Counted from the first letter of the stretch, positions 38,616 to 49,254 are shown. The stretch is DNA of 64,000 nt from JAZKAD01 sp040389305 (GCA_040389305.1 JAZKAD010000015.1:1-64000), one strand, 5' to 3'. The notes: generated from the sequence alone by a model not told the origin. Made by a program: numbers and translations.

Positions 38616-39323
38616 ATGTCAAAATCTGGACAAAATTTCTATAACTCTGCTGATAAAGTACAAAGTCGCCCTATTCCTTGGCACCTAGTACGGCTAGATG
38701 CGGAGGCCTTCTTGGCAGATAGCGAAGAAGAGGAGGGGGAGATCATACTACCACTTTTACATACTGCTTGTAGCCGAGAGAGTGTAGATAAGGAAGAAAT
38801 ACAAAGATTGGTAAAAGAGAGGAATGCAGACGAGCTGAATGAACGAGACGTATATGGACGCACCGCTCTTGCTCTTGCTGTATCTATCCCAGATCAGGAT
38901 ACGCGTTTGTGGGTAATGGAAATTTTGCTTGAATCTGGGATTCATCCGGAGTTTTATGGCAAAAATAATGCAGAGCGTACATCGCCTTTAATATTGTCTC
39001 TTACTAAATCTTCGGAAGAAAGGTGTGGCATGGAGATTGAACTCCTTTTAAATCACGGTGCAGATATTTTTACTAATATAGATTATGAAAATAGCTTGTT
39101 TATTGCAGCTAGGCATGGATATACAGAAGCAGCTATGCTTATACTTCAAAAAGCTACAAAAGAAGGTTGTGTTGAAGCGATCACTGCTCTTGGGGTCGCC
39201 TATGAAAATCATACTGTGCAGGCATCTGCTATAAACAATGGGCATCCAGAATTTGTCGCTCCATACGAAGAATATTTGCAGCAAATTTTAGGGGCGTTGG
39301 ATAACCACCAAGGCGAATCATAA
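38616..39323 (+). CDS. Ankyrin-repeat protein
   Basis: 235 residues. After a charged N-terminal stretch with an acidic run (DSEEEEGEI, 35-43), about four ankyrin-like units follow: PLLHTACSRESVDKEEIQ, GRTALALAVSIPDQDTR, TSPLILSLTKSSEE with IELLLNHGAD, and NSLFIAARHGYTEAAMLIL. The C-terminus is not repeat-like. No secretion signal of the Sec type. Ankyrin proteins of intracellular bacteria often act in the host cell; that role is inferred. Its last six bases overlap the convergent dehydratase gene. Confidence 0.82.
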   Translation: MSKSGQNFYNSADKVQSRPIPWHLVRLDAEAFLADSEEEEGEIILPLLHTACSRESVDKEEIQRLVKERNADELNERDVYGRTALALAVSIPDQDTRLWVMEILLESGIHPEFYGKNNAERTSPLILSLTKSSEERCGMEIELLLNHGADIFTNIDYENSLFIAARHGYTEAAMLILQKATKEGCVEAITALGVAYENHTVQASAINNGHPEFVAPYEEYLQQILGALDNHQGES

Positions 39324-40307
39324 CTTGGGTGACTTCAGCAAGTAATCTTCTTTCCATATTTCTCGATATAAAATAGGATCTATATTTCCGCCTGAAATTA
39401 GCACTAAGACTCGTTTTTTAGTGCTTTGACCAGAGAGCCATTTGCATAGGCCAGCCATATTAAGGGCGGAAGAAGGTTCGCATGCTACTTTAAGAAGGTG
39501 GATGAGCCAAGCTGTCCAGTAATATATATCTTCCTCATCTACCAAATACATCTCCTCTAGTTTTTGTAAATATTGAAAAGTTCTCTCTGATACTCCAAGG
39601 GTTTTAAGGCCATCTGCTATAGTATCTGGAGAGCGATCAAAGCGAAAAATTTTTCCATCCTGCAAAGAGCGATATGCATCATTTGCTGATTTTGGCTCCG
39701 TGCCAAACAATAGAGCATTTGGCGCTAGTAATTCTTTAGCAAGGTATGTGCCAGACAGTAACCCGCCCCCTCCGCAAGAGGCAAAAATCGCATCGGGCAT
39801 AAAATCTAGTTGTTTCAGCGCTTCAAAGCATAATGTACCTGCGCCAGCTATCGTAGCATCACTATCTGAAGGATGCATATAATAGAAGTCTTTGCTCCCA
39901 TCTTCTTTGGTCTTGAGCTCTGCCTCTGCCCTTGTATCTGTATAAATTACCTCTGCGCCGTAATATTTTGCTGCCTGTTGCTTAACGGAGGAGGTGTCTT
40001 TGGGTAGATAAATCCTTGCATGGATACCAAGAATTCTGGCTGCTAAGGCAAGCCCAATCCCATGATTACCAGTACTATATGCCACAACTTTACTTGGCAA
40101 ATTCCCGCGCTCTTTGAGTTCTAATAGATGATTTAGTGCTCCGCGCACTTTAAACGCCCCAGTTTTCTGCAAAGACTCTGCTTTAAAATAAATATCCGCT
40201 CCTAGCATTTCGCACAAGGTTTCAGACCTAAGAACTGGAGTCTTGTGCAAATATGGCGATATGCGAGAATAAGCTTTTATAACTTCTGAAGGGTCTTGGA
40301 TTTGCAT
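39318..40307 (-). CDS. PLP-dependent threonine/serine dehydratase family protein
   Basis: Fold-type II PLP enzyme, 329 residues, catalytic domain only (no ACT regulatory domain). The Schiff-base lysine is Lys53 in QKTGAFKVRGA; the substrate loop STGNHGIGLALAA and the phosphate-binding SCGGGGLLSG are intact. Such proteins deaminate threonine or serine or racemise serine (TdcB, IlvA catalytic half, serine racemase); the sequence alone does not decide. It is the last gene of the minus-strand operon, eight bases after tsaD. No isoleucine pathway genes are present here, so catabolic or D-serine formation is more plausible than isoleucine synthesis. Confidence 0.85.
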   Translation of the reverse strand: MQIQDPSEVIKAYSRISPYLHKTPVLRSETLCEMLGADIYFKAESLQKTGAFKVRGALNHLLELKERGNLPSKVVAYSTGNHGIGLALAARILGIHARIYLPKDTSSVKQQAAKYYGAEVIYTDTRAEAELKTKEDGSKDFYYMHPSDSDATIAGAGTLCFEALKQLDFMPDAIFASCGGGGLLSGTYLAKELLAPNALLFGTEPKSANDAYRSLQDGKIFRFDRSPDTIADGLKTLGVSERTFQYLQKLEEMYLVDEEDIYYWTAWLIHLLKVACEPSSALNMAGLCKWLSGQSTKKRVLVLISGGNIDPILYREIWKEDYLLKSPKL

Positions 40308-40314
40308 TTATCAA

Positions 40315-41382
40315 TCATATTGCGGTTAGGTCTTCTAAGCTCCATCTGGCTCTTGGGCAGAAATTAAGGTCGTCCACAAGTCTAAGTTTTAACCTCTCAA
40401 GACCAGCCCATGATATCATTGCAGCATTATCAGTGCAAAGCGAAATTGGGGGGGCTACAAGCTTAAAATTATGTATAGATAAAGCTTGTTGTAATTTTTC
40501 GCGCAGGTATATATTGGCAGCAACCCCCCCCGAGAGAATGAAATTCTGCGTCATAGTGTCATTGCGTATTCCAGTCTCATTACAAAGTTTATTGAACATT
40601 TCTATTGCATTCAACGATCGTCTAGACAGTATCTCGGAAGCGGTATATTGAAACGAAGCGCAGATGTCTTGGATAAATTTTTCAGAGTGATTTTTTTTGT
40701 CTTTAGCTTCTTCTACAATCCGGCGCACCGCTGTTTTAAGGCCTGAAAATGACATATCGCAGCCTTCGCGCTCCGTCATCGAAAGAGGCAATTTATACGC
40801 ATCATGCTGACCAGACTTTGCAAGCGCCTCGACAGCGGGGCCCCCAGGATATCCAAGCCCTAGGAGCTTAGCGGTTTTATCAAAAGCTTCGCCAACTGCA
40901 TCATCTAGAGTTTGTCCGAGGATTTTATAATGCCCAAGTCCTAAGACTGCGATGAATTGACAATGCCCGCCCGACACCAGAAGCGAAAGATATGGAAAGG
41001 TAATATCAGAAGTTAGTCTTGGTGTAAGCACATGTCCTTCTAAGTGATTCACTGCGATAAAAGGTTTTTTTGTAACAGAAGCAAGGCCTTTTGCAAACAT
41101 AGTGCCAACGATTACACCGCCGATAAGACCTGGGCCTGCTGTGACTGCGATACCATCTAAGTCGCTTAAGGACATTTTCGCATCAAACAATGCTTGCCTC
41201 ACTGCGCTCTCTAAGTTTTGCATATGAGATCTTGCAGCGATTTCCGGAACAACGCCTTGGTATGGAGCGTGTTCTTTAAGCTGCGTGATTACAATATTTG
41301 AGAGTATTTGCTTATCACTAGATACTATGGCAGCTCCAGTATCATCACAGCTCGATTCAATTCCGAGGATATATTTGGTCAT
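40315..41382 (-). CDS. tsaD: tRNA N6-adenosine threonylcarbamoyltransferase TsaD
   Basis: Transfers threonylcarbamoyl to A37 of ANN-reading tRNAs with TsaB and TsaE. ASKHA fold with LGIESSCDDTG at the N-terminus, metal ligands in AVNHLEGHVL, SLLVSGGHCQF, and ILSGGVAANIYLRE plus CTDNAAMISWAG near the C-terminus. 355 residues is usual. The start overlaps the Nudix gene's stop (ATGA). Confidence 0.95.
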   Translation of the reverse strand: MTKYILGIESSCDDTGAAIVSSDKQILSNIVITQLKEHAPYQGVVPEIAARSHMQNLESAVRQALFDAKMSLSDLDGIAVTAGPGLIGGVIVGTMFAKGLASVTKKPFIAVNHLEGHVLTPRLTSDITFPYLSLLVSGGHCQFIAVLGLGHYKILGQTLDDAVGEAFDKTAKLLGLGYPGGPAVEALAKSGQHDAYKLPLSMTEREGCDMSFSGLKTAVRRIVEEAKDKKNHSEKFIQDICASFQYTASEILSRRSLNAIEMFNKLCNETGIRNDTMTQNFILSGGVAANIYLREKLQQALSIHNFKLVAPPISLCTDNAAMISWAGLERLKLRLVDDLNFCPRARWSLEDLTAI

Positions 41383-41843
41383 ATCATCTCGCTCATAAAT
41401 CCACTGCTCGCATCATGCCTTAGCCAATTAGGCAATAATTTCTTTAAAGGCTCTGGGCGAAAATCTATATTGCTTATTTCCGCAAGAGGCATCCAAATCA
41501 ATTCTATGTGATCTTCCATTTTTGGAATAATACTATGGATTTTAAGATCATCAGATTCAACTTCAAAAATTATATTATATTCATGATTATGGCATATACT
41601 ATTATGCCCCGGCTCGAAGCTATACTCAAGTAACCCTATAAATCTTGTGATTTTTGCCCTTGCCCCAGTTTCTTCTAGAATTTCTCGCAAAGCAGCTTCT
41701 TCTGCGGATTCACCATGTTCGATATGTCCGCCTGGAAGAAAATAAAACGCGATAGGAAGATCAAGAGTTTTGCAAAGTAAAATATGCCCCTCATCTATAA
41801 TGGCTGCTCTTGCAAGTACATGGATGTTGCCCGCATTACTCAT
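41379..41843 (-). CDS. Nudix hydrolase
   Basis: 154 residues with a complete Nudix box at 39-61 (G-x5-E-x7-REILEETGA). The core hydrolyses a nucleoside diphosphate linked to another group; the substrate is not predictable. Its start directly abuts the stop of the MazG-like gene and its stop overlaps tsaD, so it is part of the same operon. Two adjacent nucleotide-cleaning enzymes suggest a housekeeping sanitation role. Confidence 0.88.
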   Translation of the reverse strand: MSNAGNIHVLARAAIIDEGHILLCKTLDLPIAFYFLPGGHIEHGESAEEAALREILEETGARAKITRFIGLLEYSFEPGHNSICHNHEYNIIFEVESDDLKIHSIIPKMEDHIELIWMPLAEISNIDFRPEPLKKLLPNWLRHDASSGFMSEMI

Positions 41844-42254
41844 CTACTTGATCTCCACATACTTCTCTTTTTGCGATAAATAGTAATCAATGTCTTCATG
41901 ATCCGCATCTATCTCAACATGAGAAGCGTACAATTTTTTCTTAAAGCCACCATTTGAATCTTTTTTACTCAGTCTTTTCTGCTCGATTTGAGAAAAAGAG
42001 AGGTTGAGAGCTTCGCGTAAGGCATGCAGCACTTCAAAGACATCTGCAAGCTCCTCTATCATGTCTTCAGTAGTAGCATCCGATACTTCCAAAGACTCTT
42101 CTATCAATTTATCTTTTAGGCGCTTTATATATTCATCTTGTTCCATAATGCGAGCTTCAATCCTGGCGCCTTTTGCCTTGATAATCTCTGGGAGTTTGTC
42201 CCTAATCAGTTTATCAATTTTAAAATGATGTGTTTTGAGTGGGGTCTGTGTCAT
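41844..42254 (-). CDS. MazG-like / PRA-PH-like nucleotide pyrophosphohydrolase
   Basis: 136 residues of the all-alpha NTP pyrophosphatase superfamily. The Mg-binding pattern is present: KLIEESLEVSDA then EDMIEELADVFEVLHAL (E-x-x-E ... E-x-x-D). The N-terminal DKLIRDKLPEIIKAKG is typical of the small single-domain group often labelled phosphoribosyl-ATP pyrophosphohydrolase although no histidine pathway genes are near. A house-cleaning role on non-canonical NTPs is more likely. ATGA overlap with the upstream transporter. Confidence 0.82.
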   Translation of the reverse strand: MTQTPLKTHHFKIDKLIRDKLPEIIKAKGARIEARIMEQDEYIKRLKDKLIEESLEVSDATTEDMIEELADVFEVLHALREALNLSFSQIEQKRLSKKDSNGGFKKKLYASHVEIDADHEDIDYYLSQKEKYVEIK

Positions 42255-42901
42255 GATATATTATCCCTCCTTCTAATATATCTTATCCCATAAAACCCTA
42301 AATAAAATATCGGCGTGCTGCATATGGTGAAAAACAACTTGAAGAGATAGCTGTTTATAATTAAAGGTAGCATTTGATTAGATGGTAGCACTTTAAATGC
42401 TACTAAAAAGCTAATAATAATAACGGTGTCTATCAAGAGAGATATAGCAGTGCTTACATTATTTCTAAGCCAAAGATGCTTTGAATTTGTTATTTTCCGG
42501 ATAAATAAATATAGTTTTATATCTATATTTTGCGATACATAGCATGCGATAATTGACCCTACAAAATTGACTCCGTACATCCCAAATATCTTCTGAAAAG
42601 TTGCATTGTCAATATTCGACCAGGCAGTTGCATCTAAAGAGGCCATAAAATACAAGGCCATAACTACTATAACATTCATGCAAATTGAGAGTTTGACGCA
42701 AAAAGCAGCTAACTTAGAGCCATAAAATTCGCTGATAAGATCCGTGAGAAGGAATGTTACGGGGTAGAAGATAGCGCCAACAGATAACTCAAAAACATGA
42801 ATGGATAAAATGTCGATAGCAACGAATTTTTGATATACCAAATTACCCGTAACTATTAGTACGGAAAACAATGTGCATAATAAGACATATGTTCTATCCA
42901 C
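42251..42901 (-). CDS. VUT-family membrane protein (YhhQ-like queuosine-precursor transporter)
   Basis: 216 residues with about six membrane segments. FPVTFLLTDLISEFYG-type sequence (here YPVTFLLTDLISEFYGSK, about 47-64) is the family signature; NVSTAISLLIDTVIII is the second. YhhQ imports pre-queuosine bases in E. coli. Starts at GTG 42901, overlapping trmJ by eight bases. Sitting between a tRNA methyltransferase and, two genes on, tsaD, it fits a tRNA-modification theme. Confidence 0.87.
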   Translation of the reverse strand: MDRTYVLLCTLFSVLIVTGNLVYQKFVAIDILSIHVFELSVGAIFYPVTFLLTDLISEFYGSKLAAFCVKLSICMNVIVVMALYFMASLDATAWSNIDNATFQKIFGMYGVNFVGSIIACYVSQNIDIKLYLFIRKITNSKHLWLRNNVSTAISLLIDTVIIISFLVAFKVLPSNQMLPLIINSYLFKLFFTICSTPIFYLGFYGIRYIRRRDNIS

Positions 42902-43607
42902 GATTCTCTGCGCTCAAAGAGGTTATAATACCGCGTAATGTCTGTGCTTCGCTATGGGATAAATTCTCTATCCTGCTGAATATATTAATAATATTCTGCT
43001 TCATTAACTGCCGCTTTTCTGGAATTTTAAAAAATTTTGCGCCTTCTAGCTCGCCAAATAAATGATCAAATAGATGCTGTAATTCTCCCTTTGTTGCAAG
43101 TTCTTGCGCATTTGATAAATCCTCGCGAGGAGTGGCTTGAAAAAGCTCATAGGAAACTATTGCCACTGCATGGGCTATATTGAGCGAGCTAAAATTAGGG
43201 TCTGTGTCTATGGTTAGTATTTCATTTGCTAGGGCAATTTCTTGGTTTTGCAATCCAGAGCTTTCGCGCCCGAACATTATCCCAATTTTCTTATTTGCTT
43301 GGAGGTTTTCTCTAAGGTTCTTTGAAAGGGTATAGTCTTTATTCATGCTCCGCATTTGGGCCGTGGTGGCATAAACATACTCCAAAGACTCTATTGCATC
43401 GTCTAAAGAGTCATAAAGCTTTGCATTATGTATGATGTCTATAGCGCCCACAGCATTTGCATCAGCCTTGGGATTTGGCCAACCATCGCGGGGATTTACT
43501 ATTCTAAGATCGTCAAGACCAAAGTTTTTCATAGCCCTTGCCGCCGCTCCAATATTTTCTCCCATTTGAGGGGAGACTAAAATAATGGCTATGCTTGGTG
43601 TTCTCAT
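42894..43607 (-). CDS. trmJ: SPOUT tRNA/rRNA 2'-O-methyltransferase (TrmJ-like)
   Basis: 237 residues. Knotted SPOUT motifs: ILVSPQMGENIGAAARAMKN near the N-terminus with the catalytic Arg, IGIMFGRESSGLQNQEI, and LNIAHAVAIVSYEL. A C-terminal helical extension of about 80 residues after the fold is characteristic of TrmJ, which methylates position 32 of several tRNAs. Part of the cycM-nfeD-trmJ-VUT operon (six bases after nfeD). Confidence 0.88.
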   Translation of the reverse strand: MRTPSIAIILVSPQMGENIGAAARAMKNFGLDDLRIVNPRDGWPNPKADANAVGAIDIIHNAKLYDSLDDAIESLEYVYATTAQMRSMNKDYTLSKNLRENLQANKKIGIMFGRESSGLQNQEIALANEILTIDTDPNFSSLNIAHAVAIVSYELFQATPREDLSNAQELATKGELQHLFDHLFGELEGAKFFKIPEKRQLMKQNIINIFSRIENLSHSEAQTLRGIITSLSAENRG

Positions 43608-43613
43608 CCTTTC

Positions 43614-44075
43614 CTACTGTTGCTTCCTACTGTCGATCGCGTCACATATTAATATATTGCCTTCAACCTCTCTAACTTTTAGAATCGCCCCCACTTCTGC
43701 GGGTTTAAAATCCTCAGCAAGCTTAGCATTCATTATAGTGCCAGACCATTTAACCTGTCCAATGATGCCTGCCTCGAGAGGAAGATTTATTACTTCTACT
43801 TCTTGACCAACAAGGTCAGAGGTTTGAGAGCGCTTTGTGCTAAATATATTAGGATACTTAAGGGGCTTCCATAAAGCGATAACCCAAAAGCAGGAAAAAA
43901 GACAAAACAAGAGATATTGATATACCTCCATACTAGGAATGAAGCTTACGATGGCTGCAACTGTAACTGCGCCCAAGCTCAGAAAAATACCACCAAGTCC
44001 TGGGGATATGAGGAGCTCGATAAGTATTCCGGCAAATCCAAATATGAGCCACCATTCTGTCTGAGTAATGTCCAT
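43614..44075 (-). CDS. NfeD-family membrane protein
   Basis: 153 residues with two to three N-terminal membrane segments (WLIFGFAGILIELLISPGLG, GGIFLSLGAVTVAAIVSF, YLLFCLFSCFWVIALW) and a C-terminal OB-fold (LVGQEVEVINLPLEAGIIG, KWSGTIMNAKL). NfeD proteins usually work with a stomatin/SPFH partner in membrane quality control; no such partner lies next to it. Between cycM and trmJ on the same strand. Confidence 0.85.
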   Translation of the reverse strand: MDITQTEWWLIFGFAGILIELLISPGLGGIFLSLGAVTVAAIVSFIPSMEVYQYLLFCLFSCFWVIALWKPLKYPNIFSTKRSQTSDLVGQEVEVINLPLEAGIIGQVKWSGTIMNAKLAEDFKPAEVGAILKVREVEGNILICDAIDSRKQQ

Positions 44076-44107
44076 ATTCCTTCTCCTGACTTAATTATAA
44101 ACGTCTA

Positions 44108-44656
44108 TTAAGGTAAGGCTGGGGGTGGGGCGTCATGAGCATTAAGGCGCAAAAATTCCACCACATTCGCTATATCTTCAGGCTTGCTAAGTCCCGCGAA
44201 GGACATTTTAGTGCCAGGCAAATAAGCTCTTGGGTTTTTAAGAAATGCAAAGAGATCTGCATATTCCCATTTTCCGCCTTTAGCCATCATTGCTGCCGAG
44301 TATTTATAATCCGCAATGCTGCCTTTATCGCGGCCTATCACGTTCCATAAATGAGGCCCCACTTTATTAGGTCCATCTTTATCTACGCTATGGCAAGCAA
44401 GGCATTTTTTAATTATATTTTCTCCAGCGCTAGCATTCGCAGTTTTCATCAGAGCTGCTATATCTATAGGAGCTTCTGGCGCTGCTGAGGCAGTAGATCC
44501 TTCAACATGTATTCCATGAGTGTCTACAGTATACCCACGTTGCTCCGGAGAGAGATTCGGTTTATATAATATATTAACAACAGTACCTACAATCATAGCA
44601 ATTAAACTTGCTAGTAAAATAGATGCGGCAATTTTATTTAGTTCAAATCCGGACAT
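44108..44656 (-). CDS. cycM: Membrane-anchored cytochrome c (CycM type)
   Basis: 182 residues. One N-terminal anchor (ASILLASLIAMIVGTVVNIL, 11-30), a Pro/Ala-rich linker, then a class I cytochrome c with haem motif CLACH (about 103-107) and the axial Met in GTKMSFAGL. CycM passes electrons from complex III to the aa3 oxidase, whose subunit I gene is divergent just 180 bases away. Needs CcmE (19357) for haem attachment. First gene of the long minus-strand operon. Confidence 0.93.
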   Translation of the reverse strand: MSGFELNKIAASILLASLIAMIVGTVVNILYKPNLSPEQRGYTVDTHGIHVEGSTASAAPEAPIDIAALMKTANASAGENIIKKCLACHSVDKDGPNKVGPHLWNVIGRDKGSIADYKYSAAMMAKGGKWEYADLFAFLKNPRAYLPGTKMSFAGLSKPEDIANVVEFLRLNAHDAPPPALP

Positions 44657-44788
44657 AAAATCCTAAAATAACATCTGTTTATAGAACGGTGTATCCAATT
44701 TCCCACACGCATCCCAAAGGAAGATAGCACATAGAACATATTTCATTCAAGAACATTTCTTTTTTGAGGTGTATTTTATCCGATGAGC

Positions 44789-44811
44789 ATGTTATAACAT
44801 ACAAATATAAT
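44789..44811 (+). promoter_or_regulatory. Possible ctaD promoter with operator-like palindrome
   Basis: A perfect 12-base palindrome ATGTTATAACAT (44789-44800) directly precedes TATAAT (44806-44811), 24 bases before the ctaD ATG. No good -35 box is seen, which would fit an activator-dependent or repressed promoter. Tentative. Confidence 0.35.
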
Positions 44812-44823
44812 ACTAACAACTAG

Positions 44824-46440
<1,617 letters not shown>

Positions 46441-46451
46441 GCGGTAGTTGA

Positions 46452-47369
46452 ATGAGCGCAGAAATGAGCGGCATGGTAAGCAGTGCAATTACCCGAAATA
46501 CAGCGAGTGATAGTACGGTTAGTGACTATATCTCGCTTACAAAACCCCGCGTGATGACATTGGTAGTGTTTAGTGGTATAGCGGGTATGGTTATGGCTCC
46601 AGGGCCTATGCATCCTTTGATAGCTTTTGTTGCTACTTTATGCATCGCTCTTGCGTCTGGTGGAGCTGCAGCAATTAATATGTGGTATGACCGCGACATT
46701 GACACCATTATGCTGCGTACGCAAAATCGTCCTATAGTAAAAGGTAAGATAGCTCCAGAAGAAGCCCTTGCGTTCGGGGTCATACTTTCGTTTTTTGCTG
46801 TAATGTTTATGGCTGTATGTGTGTCGTACCTAGCCAGCTTACTTCTTCTCGCGTCAATCCTCTTTTATGTGTTTATATATACTATATGGTTGAAGCGTAG
46901 CAGCGTGCAAAACATAGTAATTGGTGGTGCTGCTGGGGCATTTCCGCCAATGATAGGCTGGGCAGCTGTCACTGGCAATGTGACAATAGAATCCATGATA
47001 TTGTTTTTGCTGATATTTCTATGGACGCCACCGCATTTTTGGGCCCTGGCTTTGTATAAATCCGATGACTACAAAAAATGCAATATTCCGATGATGCCTA
47101 TAGTAAAAGGAGATTTGTACACTAAAAAGCAAATCATCCTCTATAGTTGCCTTATGGTCGCAATCTCTATCCTACCTAGCGCCGTAGGTATGACAGGGGT
47201 AGTTTACGCATGCTTTGCGATAATGCTTGGAGCTTGGTTTTTATATGATGCTGTTTCTTTGTTAAGTGACCAGACAAACCGCTTAGCACCTAGATTATTT
47301 TTCTTTTCTATAATATATCTTTTTGCTATTTTCGGATTTATGATGATAGATCATTACATTAAATTCTAG
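46452..47369 (+). CDS. ctaB: Protohaem IX farnesyltransferase (haem O synthase)
   Basis: Farnesylates haem B to haem O, precursor of haem A for the oxidase. 305 residues with nine membrane segments. Prenyl-diphosphate motif NMWYDRDIDTIMLRT...RPI and the second motif in YKSDDYKKCNIPMMP are clear; SLTKPRVMTLVVFSG opens segment 1. Between ctaD and the small coxF gene. Confidence 0.95.
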   Translation: MSAEMSGMVSSAITRNTASDSTVSDYISLTKPRVMTLVVFSGIAGMVMAPGPMHPLIAFVATLCIALASGGAAAINMWYDRDIDTIMLRTQNRPIVKGKIAPEEALAFGVILSFFAVMFMAVCVSYLASLLLLASILFYVFIYTIWLKRSSVQNIVIGGAAGAFPPMIGWAAVTGNVTIESMILFLLIFLWTPPHFWALALYKSDDYKKCNIPMMPIVKGDLYTKKQIILYSCLMVAISILPSAVGMTGVVYACFAIMLGAWFLYDAVSLLSDQTNRLAPRLFFFSIIYLFAIFGFMMIDHYIKF

Positions 47370-47390
47370 ATATCGTGTTTCAAGGCTTCT

Positions 47391-47495
47391 ATGGATAAAT
47401 CTACCAAGAAAAAAAACATGGCAATGCTAATAGTGCTGGTTGCTATGGTGGTGTTGCTATTTTCTGTGTCTATAGTGAAAATGACTGGATACTGA
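47391..47495 (+). CDS. Small CoxF-like membrane protein (34 aa)
   Basis: ATG 47391, TGA 47493-47495, 21 bases after ctaB. A short basic N-terminus (KSTKKKN) precedes one membrane segment (MAMLIVLVAMVVLLFSVSIV) ending in KMTGY. In alphaproteobacteria a tiny single-span protein of this design (CoxF), with a terminal '..IVKM' or '..IVKL', lies between ctaB and ctaG. Position and pattern support the call; it is too short for more. Confidence 0.7.
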   Translation: MDKSTKKKNMAMLIVLVAMVVLLFSVSIVKMTGY

Positions 47496-47508
47496 GAATC
47501 ATAGGATT

Positions 47509-47634
47509 ATACCAAATTCCAGATTAAATTAGATAATTGATTTTTTTTGCGAAGGCTGCGTAAGTCTATAAGTAATAGATGCGCAAAGCCGAGTTAAAAA
47601 ATCGATTAGATCATTTAAAAATGAAACTTGGTAT
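47509..47634. repeat. MITE-like long inverted repeat (126 bp)
   Basis: The ends are ATACCAAATTCC and GAAACTTGGTAT, imperfectly complementary, and pairing continues inward: AATTGATTTTTT pairs with AAAAAATCGATT, and GCGAAGGCTGCG roughly with CGCAAAGCC. The central loop is about 20 bases. No coding capacity. The size, terminal inverted repeats and position between coxF and the arginase gene suggest a miniature inverted-repeat transposable element. Confidence 0.65.
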
Positions 47635-47644
47635 TGCTTCGCTT

Positions 47645-48571
47645 TTAGGTTAATAAAGACGTGTTACCATTCTTTGTGCGATCTAAAACCCGCAATATAT
47701 TGCATATAATATCTGCAGTTTTATCTTCTCGATCTAAACTTGGGTTGAACTCTGCTATTTCCAAGCATTTCAGGTTTTCTGATGCAAAGAGTATAGGTAA
47801 ATTATCTTTGACTTCATTGAACCTAAGGCCGCCAGGCTCAGGACTTCCGACACCAGGAGCGTCTTCGGGATCGAAAGAATCTAAATCGATTGAAACTCCG
47901 AATCCTCGCGTATTATGTCCTACAATCTTCAGGGCTTCTTCGAACACAGATTTTACACCGCGTCTTTCGACTTCTTCTATATAAAAAACTTTTACCTTGC
48001 TTGAGGCCAAAAAGTTATTTTCGCCTTTCTCAAAAGATCTGACCCCTATTAGCACCAAATTTTCTGGATTAATTTTACGTCCATCGCAGCCGATATGCCT
48101 AAGGTCGCTATCGCCATTATCTAGAAGAATAGCAAGGGGCATGCCGTGCAAGGCTTGGGAAGGGGAGGTTATGTAGGTGTGAGCATCCATATGTGCATCT
48201 ATCCATATTAGCCCAAAATTATTTTGAACACTTAAGCTATTGGTGACGCCAGACCAGGTGCCTATACCACAGGAATGGTCTCCCCCGATGACAACGCATA
48301 GCTCATTTTCAACCCGAACAGCCCGAGAGACTTCTGCTGCAAGCTCCTTGCTATGTTTAAGGACTAAGTGATAGTTTTTACCATGGCTGTTTAGTTCTTC
48401 TATGTTTTGAATATTTTCAATGATGCAATCCCATTTAAAATTCGATCCAAGTTTTTGCACAAGTTGATACTTAGATTCAAGATATTTCGGTCCAGAGTTT
48501 GTTGTATGAATCTGCGCTCCATGTCCGAATGCAGAACCAATAATATTAAATCTGCATTTTACCTTATCCAT
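47645..48571 (-). CDS. rocF: Arginase
   Basis: Hydrolyses arginine to ornithine and urea. All manganese-binding segments are present: GGDHS (96-100), DAHMDAHT (125-132) and SIDLDSFDPEDAPGVGSPEPGG (read in parts: SIDLDSFDP, GSPEPGG). At 308 residues it fits true arginases better than agmatinases. It lies on the opposite strand between coxF and ctaG, beside the MITE-like repeat, so it interrupts an otherwise conserved oxidase cluster, suggesting insertion. No urease or ornithine-using gene is nearby. For an intracellular bacterium it could provide ornithine or deplete host arginine; this is inference. Confidence 0.92.
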   Translation of the reverse strand: MDKVKCRFNIIGSAFGHGAQIHTTNSGPKYLESKYQLVQKLGSNFKWDCIIENIQNIEELNSHGKNYHLVLKHSKELAAEVSRAVRVENELCVVIGGDHSCGIGTWSGVTNSLSVQNNFGLIWIDAHMDAHTYITSPSQALHGMPLAILLDNGDSDLRHIGCDGRKINPENLVLIGVRSFEKGENNFLASSKVKVFYIEEVERRGVKSVFEEALKIVGHNTRGFGVSIDLDSFDPEDAPGVGSPEPGGLRFNEVKDNLPILFASENLKCLEIAEFNPSLDREDKTADIICNILRVLDRTKNGNTSLLT

Positions 48572-48717
48572 AACCTATGACATATTTAATTTCTTCATTT
48601 ACTATATAACTACCCGAAGCAATTACCATAAAACCTTACTCACATCCTAGGTTTAAAATTGCTTGTGATGCATAGTTGTAATATTGTGTTGAATTTAGAC
48701 GTCAGGTTAGGTAAGTC

Positions 48718-49254
48718 ATGCAACAAAAAACACCACAAAAATCTAATCTCACATTCGCCTTGATCTGCTTACTTTTTAGCATGACTCTACTCACTTTTGC
48801 TTCTGTAGAAATCTATAATTTATTTTGTAAAGTAACTGGGTATGGAGGGACTACGCAAAGAGGATACGTATCTTCGCTTGTAAAAGGCAAGCGAGATATC
48901 ATTGTGAGGTTTGATGCTAATGTGAATCCCGATTTGCCTTGGATCTTTATGCCCAAGCAAAATGATGTTGTTGTAAAACCAGGGGAAAATACTTTAGTTT
49001 TTTACTATGTCGAGAATCGTAGCAATAAAGATATTGTAGGGACTGCTGTATTCAACGTCACCCCTAGTAAGGCTGGGCAATACTTCATCAAAATCCATTG
49101 TTTTTGCTTTGAAGAGCAGTTACTCAAGGCGGGAGAAAGGGCTATGATGCCAGTCTCTTTTGTTTTGGACCCTGCGCTTGAAAATGATAAAGATATGAAG
49201 GATGTTGATACAATCACTTTATCTTATAGCTTTTTTAAAATACGCGATCAGTGA
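48718..49254 (+). CDS. ctaG: Cytochrome c oxidase assembly protein CtaG/Cox11
   Basis: Inserts copper B into subunit I. 178 residues: one N-terminal membrane segment ([18 protein letters not shown]), then the periplasmic domain with the copper-binding CFCF (about 137-140) in [12 protein letters not shown] and the segment [18 protein letters not shown]. Normally follows ctaB and coxF directly; here arginase separates them. Confidence 0.94.
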   Translation: MQQKTPQKSNLTFALICLLFSMTLLTFASVEIYNLFCKVTGYGGTTQRGYVSSLVKGKRDIIVRFDANVNPDLPWIFMPKQNDVVVKPGENTLVFYYVENRSNKDIVGTAVFNVTPSKAGQYFIKIHCFCFEEQLLKAGERAMMPVSFVLDPALENDKDMKDVDTITLSYSFFKIRDQ

